A DNA stretch of 55,708 nucleotides from Candidatus Atribacteria bacterium UBA6251 (GCA_002441285.1 DJVR01000014.1:1-55708), one strand, 5' to 3'. Positions 27,279-36,502 are shown, numbered from the stretch's first letter. Made by a program: numbers and translations. Notes: generated by a model from the sequence alone, not told the origin.

Positions 27279-27896
27279 ATGCAGGAAAATATTGCCTCAA
27301 CCAAAGCTAATTTAATTGCCGCTCAAACAGCTTTAGAATTTTCAAAAAAAGGATTCGAATTATTAGACAAAAAGAGGAATGTGCTGATTAAAAATTTAAT
27401 TTCTTTTACCGAAAGAGCAAAAGAGATCCAGCAAAAAATGAGAATAATATTTAAAGAAGCTTATGAAGCCCTAATTGTAGCTAATATAACTCTTGGAATT
27501 AACGAGGTATACGAAGTTGCTCGTTCAATTCCACTAACTACTACTAAATTTGATATCCTTACCTATAGTATAATGGGAGTAGAGATACCAAAAATAAAAT
27601 ATGAGCAACACGAAATCGTTCCTTGCTATAGTTTTTATCATACTAATACTGCTTTGGATATGGCCCTGCAAAAATTCCAACAGGTAAAATATCTCCTTTA
27701 TGATTTAGCAGAAATCGAAGATTCAATTTATCGATTAACTATAGAAATAAAGAGGACACAAAAACGTACCAATGCACTAAAAAATGTTCAAATACCCAAA
27801 TATGAAGCCTTGGTCAAATTTATTTCAGAGGATTTAGAAGAAAAAGAAAGGGAAGATTTTTTCCGATTAAAGGTTTTAAAAAAGAAAAAATTTTAG
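27279..27896 (+). CDS. atpD: V/A-type ATPase subunit D (central shaft)
   Basis: A 205-residue helical protein of the central shaft. The N-terminal helix (LIAAQTALEFSKKGFELLDKKRNVLI) and the C-terminal helix with EIKRTQKRTNALKNVQIPKY are the two long coiled-coil arms of the family; the R-T-x-x-R-x-NALK pattern is diagnostic. Last gene of the operon. A weak AT-only hairpin (27899-27906 with 27931-27938) follows; no strong terminator is evident. Confidence 0.92.
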   Translation: MQENIASTKANLIAAQTALEFSKKGFELLDKKRNVLIKNLISFTERAKEIQQKMRIIFKEAYEALIVANITLGINEVYEVARSIPLTTTKFDILTYSIMGVEIPKIKYEQHEIVPCYSFYHTNTALDMALQKFQQVKYLLYDLAEIEDSIYRLTIEIKRTQKRTNALKNVQIPKYEALVKFISEDLEEKEREDFFRLKVLKKKKF

Positions 27897-28043
27897 TCTT
27901 TTTCTGCGAAAGTTTCTATGGATTTAAGGTCAGAAAAAAATTACGGTAAAATTTTTAAATTTTATGTTATTATATTTTAGTAGATTAATTTAAAAATAAA
28001 TTAATTTCTATAAGTAAAATTAGAAAAAGGAGGATGAAAAAGT

Positions 28044-28349
28044 ATGCCAGAATTTGTAAACCCCTTTTCCGGTTTAAAAAGCGAGAGAAAATTAACTAGA
28101 GAAGAGTTAATCAGGGCTATTAGATTTATGATATCTGCTGAATATGAGGCAGTTCAATTATATATGCAACTTGCAGAATCGATTGATCATCAATTAGCTC
28201 AGGAAGTATTAAGGGATATTGCTGATGAGGAAAGGGTTCATGCTGGTGAATTCCTTAGGCTCTTAAAAGAACTGGCTCCCGAAGAAGAGAAGTTTTATGC
28301 TGAAGGAGCCAAAGAAGTAGAAGAAGAAATTAAAAAAATTAAAAAGTAA
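28044..28349 (+). CDS. Encapsulin-type ferritin-like protein
   Basis: A 101-residue two-helix ferritin-like protein. The first helix contains SAEYEAVQLYMQLAE with metal ligand candidates E33 and Y40, and the second DEERVHAGEFLRLL with E63 and H66, matching the EncFtn pattern (E-x-x-H on helix two; ring-forming half-ferritins that oxidise iron). The N-terminus MPEFVNPFSGLKSERKLTREE and the acidic C-terminal tail resemble members found as cargo of encapsulin nanocompartments or as N-terminal fusions to shell proteins. No encapsulin gene is visible here and no clear cargo-loading peptide is seen. ATG 28044 follows AAAGGAGG. Confidence 0.82.
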   Translation: MPEFVNPFSGLKSERKLTREELIRAIRFMISAEYEAVQLYMQLAESIDHQLAQEVLRDIADEERVHAGEFLRLLKELAPEEEKFYAEGAKEVEEEIKKIKK

Positions 28350-28443
28350 AAAAAGTTATTAAAGAGTAAAAATTTTAATTAAATAAAGCCGGAAAAATAA
28401 TTGATCTCCAGGATAAATTAATTATTTCGAGGAGTTAATTTAA

Positions 28444-29293
28444 TATTAGAGGAGTTATTAGAATTTGTTAACAAACGTAGAAGAGATGAAGATGAAAAAA
28501 TTGAGCATAGAGGTGTAGAGAGAGATTTAAAAAAGCTCAATAATGATTTTTTAGAAATTACTTATCAAAATAGAAAACAGACTCAATAGAACTATCATAA
28601 TAAACCGAAAAATGTTTTTGAGGATTTATTAAATAGAGCATTTTTATTGCCAGATTTTAATACTATTCCACAACGAAGTGATCATGGTTGGGATACTATA
28701 TTGATTGTGGGAAGAGCAATTCACCTTTATTTTATAATAGTAGAATGTAAGATTGCAATACAAAGAAGATGTTCTTATCTCCTCAAGAATGAAAATTACC
28801 TGTATACCCTGAAAAGTTATTGTATCTATTTATTTAAGGATAAACTAATTGGTGCTTATAAAGATTACGCATAAATATATGCTATTAATGGTTCCGGATT
28901 TTCCAAGAGAATTAGAAGTTTGTTACCCCAAATTTAAAATTCGAATAGGTTTTCATCTTTCCTTTATATCTTAATCTACATTATTAAATTTGGTTAATCA
29001 ATATAGAAAGACCCCCATTTTAAATCATAATTGGATTAAATCCTTTATTCAGAAAGAAAAAAGCTATAAGAGATAAAGACCTTGAAGAAATATTTCAACA
29101 AGCAGAAAGCACTTTCAAATTTCAGCGAAGGTTGCTTTTATTAAATTGGATATGAATGTGGTGTCTTTAGTTATTAAGGAAATAATAAGTGAGATACCTG
29201 AATTGGTAATTCCTGTAAAGAAAAGGATTATAGATTATGTTAATATAGAACTTGATTATTATAAAATATGGGAAAGAATTTTAAAAGGGTAAG
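28444..29293 (+). pseudogene. Decayed gene with PD-(D/E)XK nuclease-like signature
   Basis: After a strong GAGGAG site there is no ATG/GTG/TTG start, but an open frame (LEELLEFVNKRRRDEDEK) runs to an in-frame TAG at 28587-28589. It continues in the same frame to 28874 with PQRSDHGWDTILIV and YFIIVECKIAIQRR. The spaced Asp and E-C-K resemble the core of PD-(D/E)XK nucleases. Further pieces in other frames follow (MLLMVPDFPRELEVCY; DLEEIFQQAESTFKFQRRLL; MNVVSLVIKEIISEIPELV) to a stop at 29291-29293. Several stops and frameshifts show that the gene is dead. Nuclease identity is suggested, not proven. Confidence 0.5.
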
Positions 29294-29372
29294 GAAAGAG
29301 TTCATTGCCAATTGATCAAGGTATAATAGAAAATATTTTAAATAATTAATGCGGTATAAGGGGTTTACTAGT

Positions 29373-30863
29373 ATGAATAATAAATGGTCAAATCATTCTA
29401 TCAAGGCCAGAATTATTACGGGAATATCTTTTGGATTAGGCCTACTTTTTGATTACTTTTTCTATGATAAAATGCCTCCTGGTATCTCCTTCCCCCTGTA
29501 TATTTTAATGATTATAGTAGGTCTTTTAGTCCTAGCGAAATTGTTGAGGAAACAACTAAAAAAAGAGGTCCTTTTAATTTTAGGATTAGCTATATTCTTT
29601 AGTATGATGGTCTTTATCCGAGCCAGTATACTGCTTACCTTTTTTAATATTTTTGCTTCTTTACTATTATTATTAATTGTTGTCCAGATATCTTTTAGTG
29701 AGATGTCAACAAAGAGATTTTCTATTGAAAATTATTTAAAGATCTTTCTTTTACCATTTAAATTTATTCATCCTTTATGGCAAACTTTGTCCGATTTATT
29801 TTCTTTTGGAGAAACAAAAAGAGAGGTATTAATTTTTTTCCAGATTATGAGGGGAGTTTTAATTGCTATTCCTGTCTTGTTTGTTTTTCTATTTCTCTTT
29901 TCTTCTGCAGATTTAATTTTCCACCAGTATATTACAAGTTTACTTAATATTGATCAAGGAGCAGAGATAATTTTAAGGCTTGTTTTAATTTTAATAATAA
30001 CCCTAATTTTTACTGGGGCATATACTTATACCTTTCGAGATCAAAAGTCTGAAGCTATTATTGCACAGAGCAATAAAAAATATATCTTTGGTTATGTAGA
30101 AAGTTTCATTCTGTTTGGGGGAGTGAATATTCTATTTCTTATTTTTATATTTATTCAATTAACTTATCTTTTTGGAGGTGAAAATAATATATCTATTCAA
30201 GGTTTTACCTATGCTGAATATGCCCGGCGAGGATTTTTTGAGTTGATGGTGGTAGTGATTATTTCTTTAATTTTACTTTTAGTTATAGAAAAATATATTA
30301 CTAAAAAGGAGGATAAGTATATTCGAATTTTTAAGTTTTTATCCATCACTTTAATTATTCAAGCAATTTTAATTGATTATTCTGCTTTTACTCGTTTGTA
30401 TTTATATGAAAAAGCATATGGGTTTACCATATTAAGGTTTTATAGCCAAGCATTAATAATTTTATTAGCTGTTATTTTTTGTTTATTACTGTACAAAATC
30501 TATAAGAATCTGAATGAACACAAATTTGTTTTATATCTTTTTATTTTGCTCGTTTTATTTTGGGCGGGAATGAATTTTCTTAATCCTGATGCTTTTATAG
30601 CACGACGAAACATAGAAAGATTTGAGGTTACTGGGAAATTGGATACAGATTATTTGATTCATCTTTCCGAAGATGCTATACCTGTTACCATTGAGTTATT
30701 AAATATTACCAACCAAGAATTTGGGAAAAATTATTTTCAGGAATTATATTGGATTACCAAAAACAGAAATTCTTCTTATTTTTCAAAATGGCAATCATTA
30801 AATATATCTCGACTAAGAGCTAATAAAATTCTTGATTTAAAAGTTTTAGAGCTTGAACCATAG
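29373..30863 (+). CDS. DUF4173-family membrane protein
   Basis: An integral membrane protein of about 496 residues with roughly twelve hydrophobic segments and a short soluble C-terminal domain. The segment GFTYAEYARRGFFELMVV near residue 295 is characteristic of the DUF4173/DUF4153-type families, as is the closing part with DTDYLIHLSEDAIPVTIELL. Its function is unknown. I chose ATG 29373 (MNNKWSNHS) because AAGGGG lies upstream; an ATG at 29349 in frame has no ribosome site. It stands alone between a decayed gene and a broken transporter. Confidence 0.8.
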   Translation: MNNKWSNHSIKARIITGISFGLGLLFDYFFYDKMPPGISFPLYILMIIVGLLVLAKLLRKQLKKEVLLILGLAIFFSMMVFIRASILLTFFNIFASLLLLLIVVQISFSEMSTKRFSIENYLKIFLLPFKFIHPLWQTLSDLFSFGETKREVLIFFQIMRGVLIAIPVLFVFLFLFSSADLIFHQYITSLLNIDQGAEIILRLVLILIITLIFTGAYTYTFRDQKSEAIIAQSNKKYIFGYVESFILFGGVNILFLIFIFIQLTYLFGGENNISIQGFTYAEYARRGFFELMVVVIISLILLLVIEKYITKKEDKYIRIFKFLSITLIIQAILIDYSAFTRLYLYEKAYGFTILRFYSQALIILLAVIFCLLLYKIYKNLNEHKFVLYLFILLVLFWAGMNFLNPDAFIARRNIERFEVTGKLDTDYLIHLSEDAIPVTIELLNITNQEFGKNYFQELYWITKNRNSSYFSKWQSLNISRLRANKILDLKVLELEP

Positions 30864-30960
30864 AAATTGGGGAGTTTTTTGTTTATTTTTCATAAGCTCT
30901 AAGCCTCATATACTTCTTTTTAAACTTCCTTAGGTGTAGGGCATTTATAATGATTCTTGG

Positions 30961-31896
30961 TTACAGCTTTTTTAAAGATATATATTGACCGATAGAAGCT
31001 ATGAATATAATTATGCCTAGGGAAAGCCAGCTTGATTCATAAGTTCCTTTTAAATCAGCAATGTAACCAAAGATGGGTGGAGCGACCAACATTCCCGCTC
31101 GCATAAAAAGAGAAGCAAATCCCATAGCCATACCTATCTTTTCTTCTTTTACATTTTCTGCACAATACTGAACCAGAGCAAAACCGATGCCGGCAGTAGT
31201 TTTAGATAATTGGTAATCTAACACCAAAAAAAGGGCAAAATGAGCAGTAATTATACTACCCATAGTTCCCAAAAAAAATCCGAAAATTGAGATTTTTAAG
31301 ATATTTCTATTTTTGATTAATTGAAGAAATATTTTTCAGAAGGAGAAATAATCTTGCTTATTTTGAATAAGGTTAAGATGCTGATTTATCTTTCTCTTAT
31401 TCTGATAAGAATGGATAATAAATAAAGTACCTAAAAGGGCCATTAAGCCAGGGGAAATAATTGCTTTTCTCCATCCAAATAAGTTGCCTAAGTAGAGAAG
31501 AAGTATAGCTCCTAAAAGACCTCCTACAGGAAAGGCAATTCTTTCTAATCCTAAAGCGGTAGTTATCTGATTTTGAGGAAACCATTCTACGATAGATTTA
31601 CTTACGGTAGGCAAATTTAAACTTACTGCCAATCCAGTGAGAGCAGCTAGTAAAAGGATAGTATTAAAATTGGGAGCGAAAGAGTGAAGGATATAGAAAA
31701 TGCCTGTAAAGGCACAACCAATAATTAACCCCCATTTAGTACCTTTAAAATCTACTAAATGACCAGCATAAATAGAGGCCAATCCACAAGTCAAATAAAA
31801 GAGAATAAAATGTAATCCGAGTTGTGCTCTATTTAAATAAAACTCTGTTTGTAAAAAAGTAAAAATTTTAAGTAACTTTTTATATTTTTTTTCGTA
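30961..31896 (-). pseudogene. MFS transporter, truncated and interrupted by a stop codon
   Basis: Minus-strand frame with Major Facilitator patterns: FLQTEFYLNRAQLGL, then GHLVDFKGTKWGLIIG (the loop 2-3 motif) and GGLLGAILLLYLGNLFGWRK. An in-frame TGA at 31336-31338 splits it; the frame continues without shift through KIFLQLIKNRNILKISIFGF to the end at 30961, so reading TGA as Trp would give one continuous protein. The gene also lacks the first membrane helix and any start codon before about 31896. TGA is a normal stop in other genes here (rbsD, rbsA), so recoding is unlikely and the gene is probably inactive. Confidence 0.75.
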
Positions 31897-32022
31897 ATTA
31901 TAAGTAAAAATGATTATTATTATTAATATATTCTTTAATGTTTTGTACTAAAATTCCATAGGTATGTATTCCCTAATAAATTAAAAATAATATTTTTAGA
32001 AAGGAGAATGATATAGATATAA

Positions 32023-33348
32023 ATGAATAAAAATTCTAAAAAATTACTTCCTTGGAGTATTATTTTGATTATTACAGCAGCTGTGTTCTCAGGACATTTT
32101 GGTGTTGGTGATTTAATCTTCCCCCCTGTTTTAGGTAGAAGTTCAGGAAGCTCATGGTTTATTGCAGCTTTAGGTTATGGTGTAATTAATAGTTTAGGAG
32201 TATTTATTGCATATTTAGCGGTTTCCATACAGGATAAATCATTATTTGGTTTATCCGCTATGGTTTTAGGTAAACAATTTGCTCAAGTATTTACGACTAT
32301 ATCTATGTTAATTATAGGCCCAATTTTTATTCTTCCTAGAGTAAGTTCTGCTACCCATGAAATGGCGGTAGCTCAATTTTTTCCTTCTCTCCCTATCTGG
32401 GTAACTTTATTAATTTTCTTTATTTTAAATTTTTATTTTGCTTACAATCGTTCTAAAGTTATGGATAAATTAGGTAAGTATCTTGCTCCCACATTGATAA
32501 TATTTGTGGTCATTCTAGTAATAAAAGGAATTTTTACTCCACTTGCTCAACCAGTTTATCCAGGTTCTCCTACGGCTTTTACCGATGGTATTCTTAATGG
32601 TTATAATACGATGAATGCTTTAGGTGCGGCTCTTTTTGGTCTTTGGATTGTAAATGAATTTTCCTTGCGAGGAGTGAAGGATAAAGAAGTTCGCAAAAGT
32701 AATTTAATAATTATTGGTTTAATTACTGCTTTTGCTTTGTTATTAACCTCTACAGTTTTAACTTATTTAGGTGCTTCTTCAGGAGTAAAATTTACTGAAG
32801 CTCCTATCGGAGTATTAACAGTGGAAATTGCGAAAGGTTTATTAGGATATTTTGGTATAATTGTATTTGCTGTTATTCTTTCCTTTGCTAACCTTACCAC
32901 TTCAGTGGGTCTTACTTCTACGGCAGGGGATACTTTTGAACAAATGACTGCTGGGAAGCTAAAATATACTACCATCGTTATTTTGAGTTCAATTGTTGGA
33001 TTTTTGATTGGATTAATTGGGCTTTCTAAGGTGGTAGGATATACAGTACCATGGCTTATGTTGATTTATCCTGCTTTGATAGTGATTTTAGTTATGAGTT
33101 TATTTTCTAATTTTAATAAGGTTAAATTTGCAACTCAGATAGGAGTTATTACAGCCATTATTTTTAGTATTGGTGATTTCCTTTCTAGTTTAGGCTTTGA
33201 AAATAATCCTTTTACTAAAATAAATTTACTATTACCTTTAGGTAAACAAGGATTAGCTTGGTTAGTGCCTACTGTAATAATTATATTACTAAGCCATTTT
33301 ATTTCTGCATTTTTAAAATCTAAAACAACTTCATCTGAAATTAAGTAA
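32023..33348 (+). CDS. brnQ: Branched-chain amino acid:cation symporter (BrnQ/LIVCS family)
   Basis: Membrane protein of 441 residues with about twelve spans. The N-terminal AAVFSGHFGVGDLIFPPVLG and the following RVSSATHEMAV and YNTMNALGAALFGLWIV are LIVCS-family patterns. It would import leucine, isoleucine or valine with sodium or protons across the inner membrane. The ATG at 32023 has GAAAGGAGAATG farther upstream. The metallo-beta-lactamase-fold gene follows 19 bases later and is likely co-transcribed. Confidence 0.88.
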   Translation: MNKNSKKLLPWSIILIITAAVFSGHFGVGDLIFPPVLGRSSGSSWFIAALGYGVINSLGVFIAYLAVSIQDKSLFGLSAMVLGKQFAQVFTTISMLIIGPIFILPRVSSATHEMAVAQFFPSLPIWVTLLIFFILNFYFAYNRSKVMDKLGKYLAPTLIIFVVILVIKGIFTPLAQPVYPGSPTAFTDGILNGYNTMNALGAALFGLWIVNEFSLRGVKDKEVRKSNLIIIGLITAFALLLTSTVLTYLGASSGVKFTEAPIGVLTVEIAKGLLGYFGIIVFAVILSFANLTTSVGLTSTAGDTFEQMTAGKLKYTTIVILSSIVGFLIGLIGLSKVVGYTVPWLMLIYPALIVILVMSLFSNFNKVKFATQIGVITAIIFSIGDFLSSLGFENNPFTKINLLLPLGKQGLAWLVPTVIIILLSHFISAFLKSKTTSSEIK

Positions 33349-33367
33349 AAAAAGAGGAGGTATCGCT

Positions 33368-34246
33368 TTGGAGTATCTAGATAAGATTATTATTACAGTA
33401 ATAGCAGAAGATTCTGTTTTGTATGAAAGCCCATATTGGGGGCAACACGGTATCTCTTTTTATTTAGAGGCTTTTAAAGATAAAATAAAAAGTAATATAT
33501 TGGTAGATGTTGCTCAGAATTCACAAGCTTTGTTGTATAATATGAAATTATTAAGTATTGATCCTTGTTCAATAGATGCTATCGTTTTAACTCATTGTCA
33601 CTATGATCATACTCAGGGCGTAGTAGAGATATTGAGGGCTATCGGGAAAAAAGATTTACCAATAATTGCTCACCCCGATATTTTTAGATTAAATTTTATT
33701 ACAAGTCCCTACTTGAGACATGTAGGTATAATGAGTGGTGACTCAAAAAAGATGATTGAAGAAAATGGAGGCACTTTGTATTTAACTGATGAATCATTTA
33801 CTATTATGCCCGGGCTTATTACTACTGGTGAGGTTTTTAGGCAGACTAACTTTGAAGAAGTAGGGATACCATTAAAAACTATATCTAATGAGAATAAAAT
33901 AGTAGAAGACATAATGAAAGATGATATATCAGTAGTTGCTAGTTTAAAAGATCAAGGAATGATTGTCATTACAGGTTGTAGTCATGCTGGGATTGTGAAT
34001 ATTCTAAAGCATTCATCTAAATTGTTGGGATTGAAAAAGTTTAGAGCTATACTTGGTGGATTTCACCTGATTGAAGCATCAAGAGATAGAATTGATAAAA
34101 CAGTAGAAGCTTTATCGCTTTTGGATATAGATTTTATTTCAGCAGGTCATTGTACAGGTTTTGAAGCTCAGGTTGCTCTATATGAAAAATTTAAGAATAA
34201 GTTTTTACCTTTACATACTGGTTTAAAATTTATTTATGAAAACTAA
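33368..34246 (+). CDS. Metallo-beta-lactamase-fold hydrolase (COG1237-like)
   Basis: A 292-residue MBL-fold protein. The metal site is complete: LTHCHYDHTQGVVE (H-x-H-x-D-H, near residue 76), TGCSHAGIVNI, and the late GGFHLIEA and SAGHCTGFEA. This set matches the COG1237 group, annotated after methanopterin-biosynthesis-related 7,8-dihydropterin phosphate synthase; the bacterial members' substrates are generally unknown. The start is a TTG at 33368 placed seven bases behind GAGGAGG. It follows brnQ closely, but a functional link is not evident. Confidence 0.85.
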   Translation: MEYLDKIIITVIAEDSVLYESPYWGQHGISFYLEAFKDKIKSNILVDVAQNSQALLYNMKLLSIDPCSIDAIVLTHCHYDHTQGVVEILRAIGKKDLPIIAHPDIFRLNFITSPYLRHVGIMSGDSKKMIEENGGTLYLTDESFTIMPGLITTGEVFRQTNFEEVGIPLKTISNENKIVEDIMKDDISVVASLKDQGMIVITGCSHAGIVNILKHSSKLLGLKKFRAILGGFHLIEASRDRIDKTVEALSLLDIDFISAGHCTGFEAQVALYEKFKNKFLPLHTGLKFIYEN

Positions 34247-34361
34247 ATTAAAGATAAACCTAAATAATTTATAAAGTATTTTTTTGTAATATTTAATAAA
34301 AAACAAATAATTTTTCTATTTATCGAGTATTAATTAAGAATAAATCTCAAAAAAATCATAG

Positions 34362-34421
34362 GAAAGGTGAAGAATTAATTAAAGATTTTATATCTTATAA
34401 AAGAATTAGTCTTCACCTTTC
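34362..34421. terminator. Hairpin between convergent genes
   Basis: GAAAGGTGAAG (34362-34372) pairs perfectly with CTTCACCTTTC (34411-34421), with a second small stem inside the loop. It lies between the MBL-fold gene (plus) and the SHOCT-like gene (minus). The following sequence is AT-rich without a clean T run, so the terminator role is tentative. Confidence 0.45.
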
Positions 34422-34546
34422 GACTATTTTATAATTGTATTTATTAGAGTTCAATAAATAAATTATTTCATAAAATCTTCTTTAATTATGGTGGTACAAA
34501 AAGTCTCTTTTTCTATTCGGTACAATGATTAAGGGATATCTATTAA

Positions 34547-34933
34547 TTATATAATTTCGACCTCGATATGCTCATTTTTTTCTTCGTCGTATATATCGCA
34601 AATCTTTCCAGAAAATTCGGGATCATTGATGGCTTTATTAAGTTCATCCATATCAAAAGGAATTTCTTCTCCTCCAATTTTCACGGTATCTTTCCCCATT
34701 TTATTGGCAATATTAATTCCCCATTTGACCAGACTAAAAGGGATTTTTATATTTACTTTGGGTTGATTATTTTTAGTTACATTAACTCTAAAGAATCTTT
34801 TTGGTTTGCTAGTAGTAATTTCCTCTTGATCTTTTTCGGTGGATTTCAGAGCATCAATCAGGTTAATCGCTTCTTCATTGGTAATCTTTCCTTCTTTTAA
34901 CATATCCAGGACTTGTCTAATTTCATCTTTCAT
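34547..34933 (-). CDS. SHOCT-like domain protein (YvlB/LiaX-like)
   Basis: A 128-residue soluble protein beginning with EIRQVLDMLKEGKITNEEAI, the short helical SHOCT-like pattern, followed by a beta-rich segment (RFFRVNVTKNNQPKVNIKIP) as in the N-termini of YvlB/LiaX proteins with DUF4097. The full DUF4097 beta-helix is missing, so this is a short form. It lies 30 bases after the DUF2089 gene and is probably co-transcribed; both have a helical segment ending in EEAI(N/T)LL. Ribosome site AAGGAG. Such pairs are associated with envelope stress responses in some Firmicutes; here that is only a possibility. Confidence 0.75.
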   Translation of the reverse strand: MKDEIRQVLDMLKEGKITNEEAINLIDALKSTEKDQEEITTSKPKRFFRVNVTKNNQPKVNIKIPFSLVKWGINIANKMGKDTVKIGGEEIPFDMDELNKAINDPEFSGKICDIYDEEKNEHIEVEII

Positions 34934-34963
34934 TTTTTTCTCCTTATTTTTTAGAAATGAGAA

Positions 34964-35338
34964 TCAGGTTTCTTTAAGTAGAGTAATGGCTTCTTCTACC
35001 GAGATTTTATTGGTTTTTAGGGCTTCAAGTATCTCGCTACGGCTGGGTTTCTTAACTTCTTCAAATAATCCAAGGGCGGTTAGTAATTTATCTAGTCTAT
35101 TTTTTACGGTCGGGTAAGAGATTCCAATTCTTTCTTGAACTTCTTTAATATTTCCCCGACAGCGCAGGAAAGTAATCATAAATTCTCGGTCATCTTCCGC
35201 CAGAGATATTAGTTTATTAATCGGAAAATTTCCTTGGACTGTGGTATTACATTTAGTACATTTTAATTCAGTAATATTCATTTTTGCTTCACATACTGGA
35301 CAACGGGTGGGAAGATTAGGCAAATTGATTACCTCCAT
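34964..35338 (-). CDS. DUF2089-family zinc-ribbon/HTH regulator
   Basis: A 124-residue protein. An N-terminal zinc ribbon (CPVCEAKMNITELKCTKC) is followed by a helix-turn-helix (ERIGISYPTVKNRLDKLLTA) and a C-terminal SHOCT-like helix pair (LKTNKISVEEAITLL), the standard arrangement of DUF2089 proteins, which are thought to be transcription factors. It precedes the SHOCT-like gene on the same strand and probably controls it. Upstream sequence is very AT-rich; no operator could be picked out. Confidence 0.85.
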   Translation of the reverse strand: MEVINLPNLPTRCPVCEAKMNITELKCTKCNTTVQGNFPINKLISLAEDDREFMITFLRCRGNIKEVQERIGISYPTVKNRLDKLLTALGLFEEVKKPSRSEILEALKTNKISVEEAITLLKET

Positions 35339-35893
35339 TATTGTATAAAAATTAATATATAATTATAAATAATTAATATCTTACTTAATAATATTAATAT
35401 AAATATAAAAATGTCAATAGTATTATTAAAAATATTTTATTATTTGAAATTATTAACTTAAAAAAGACTTTTCAAGTGAAAAGTGAAGGATAAAAGTCTA
35501 TTTCAATTATGAATCAATCGTATCCAATTAATACTTTTCTCTTGAAGAAGCTATTAACTCATGGTAAAAAAATTCTTTAGAATTAGCCTCTTCTGATTGG
35601 GTATAGAAATAAGAAGGGGTAAGAAATTAGTTCATCGAGAATAACTAAAAATTATATAGTCTAAAATTAAAATAAAAATAATCTAAAAAAGAGAATGACC
35701 AAGGAAATAAAAAACTTATGCCTTAGACCGAGAATTAGTTCAAAAATTTAGAAGCTTAACCAAATCTTAAAATTATTTAGGCTAAATTAATAGTGTGGAG
35801 TTCAATAATTAAAAAAGAAAAAAATATTTAAAGAAAATATAATTTAAAAAAGTTAACTTCTTAAAATTTATAGATGAAACAATCCTGGCAGAA
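35339..35893. other. AT-rich intergenic region
   Basis: About 555 bases between the DUF2089 gene and the LysE exporter gene, both on the minus strand. No frame of useful length with a ribosome site was found. A small stem (ACTTTTC/GAAAAGT near 35465-35482) is the only structure noticed. The DUF2089 promoter must lie at its left end. Confidence 0.4.
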
Positions 35894-36502
35894 TTAAGAG
35901 ATTATTCCACTAATCTTTAAAGCTGTGTAGATAAGAAGTAGAGAAAGAAGACCATTTAAAATCATTTTTAATTTAGGATTGGTTAAATAGCGGTGGATAA
36001 TAGTTCCAAAAAAAGACCAGATCAGTAGAGAACATAGGCCAATTAAAGCTAGGGTTAAAGAAAACAGGGTGATATGGAGGTAATTATTAGTAAGTGGAAG
36101 TAAAAAGACTGTATAGAGGGTTAGACCATAAATAATACCCTTGGGATTTACAAATTGCAATAAAATACCTTTGTAAAATCCCAATACATTTGGGTTGTTG
36201 TTTTTCTGCAGAGAAAAACTAGCCATAAATGTACCATAAGCCAGGTAGAGGATATAGAGAGCACCTATCCATCGCATTAAAGATTCAATAGCCGGGAAAG
36301 CCACCAATAGAAAACGTGAGAAAAATCCACAAAGCGTTAATAACAAGAAAAAACCAGTTACAATTCCCCAGATATAGTGCATAGTTTTTTTTATCCCAAA
36401 AGTAATACTCAAAGAAGCGCAACTCAGGTTGTTAGGTCCTGGAGTAAAAGTAGTAATAAAAACATAAGGAATTAGTATACTATAATCAATATTTTCCATC
36501 AT
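35894..36502 (-). CDS. LysE/RhtB-family amino acid exporter
   Basis: Inner-membrane protein of 202 residues with six hydrophobic segments. The N-terminal TFTPGPNNLSCASLSITFGI is the hallmark of the LysE/RhtB family, and GFYKGILLQFVNPKGIIYGL matches the second conserved segment. It would export an amino acid or related compound; the specificity is not readable. ATG 36502 has AAGGAG six bases upstream. It stands alone. Confidence 0.88.
   Translation of the reverse strand: MMENIDYSILIPYVFITTFTPGPNNLSCASLSITFGIKKTMHYIWGIVTGFFLLLTLCGFFSRFLLVAFPAIESLMRWIGALYILYLAYGTFMASFSLQKNNNPNVLGFYKGILLQFVNPKGIIYGLTLYTVFLLPLTNNYLHITLFSLTLALIGLCSLLIWSFFGTIIHRYLTNPKLKMILNGLLSLLLIYTALKISGIIS

Noticed and set aside
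28587..28589. Amber codon read through (for example pyrrolysine) in the nuclease-like frame
   Set aside because: The same region has a lost start codon and several frameshifts, so the gene is dead regardless.
31336..31338. TGA read as tryptophan or selenocysteine in the MFS gene
   Set aside because: TGA ends many intact genes here (rbsD, rbsA, marR) and the transporter is also truncated at its start, so a nonsense mutation is simpler.
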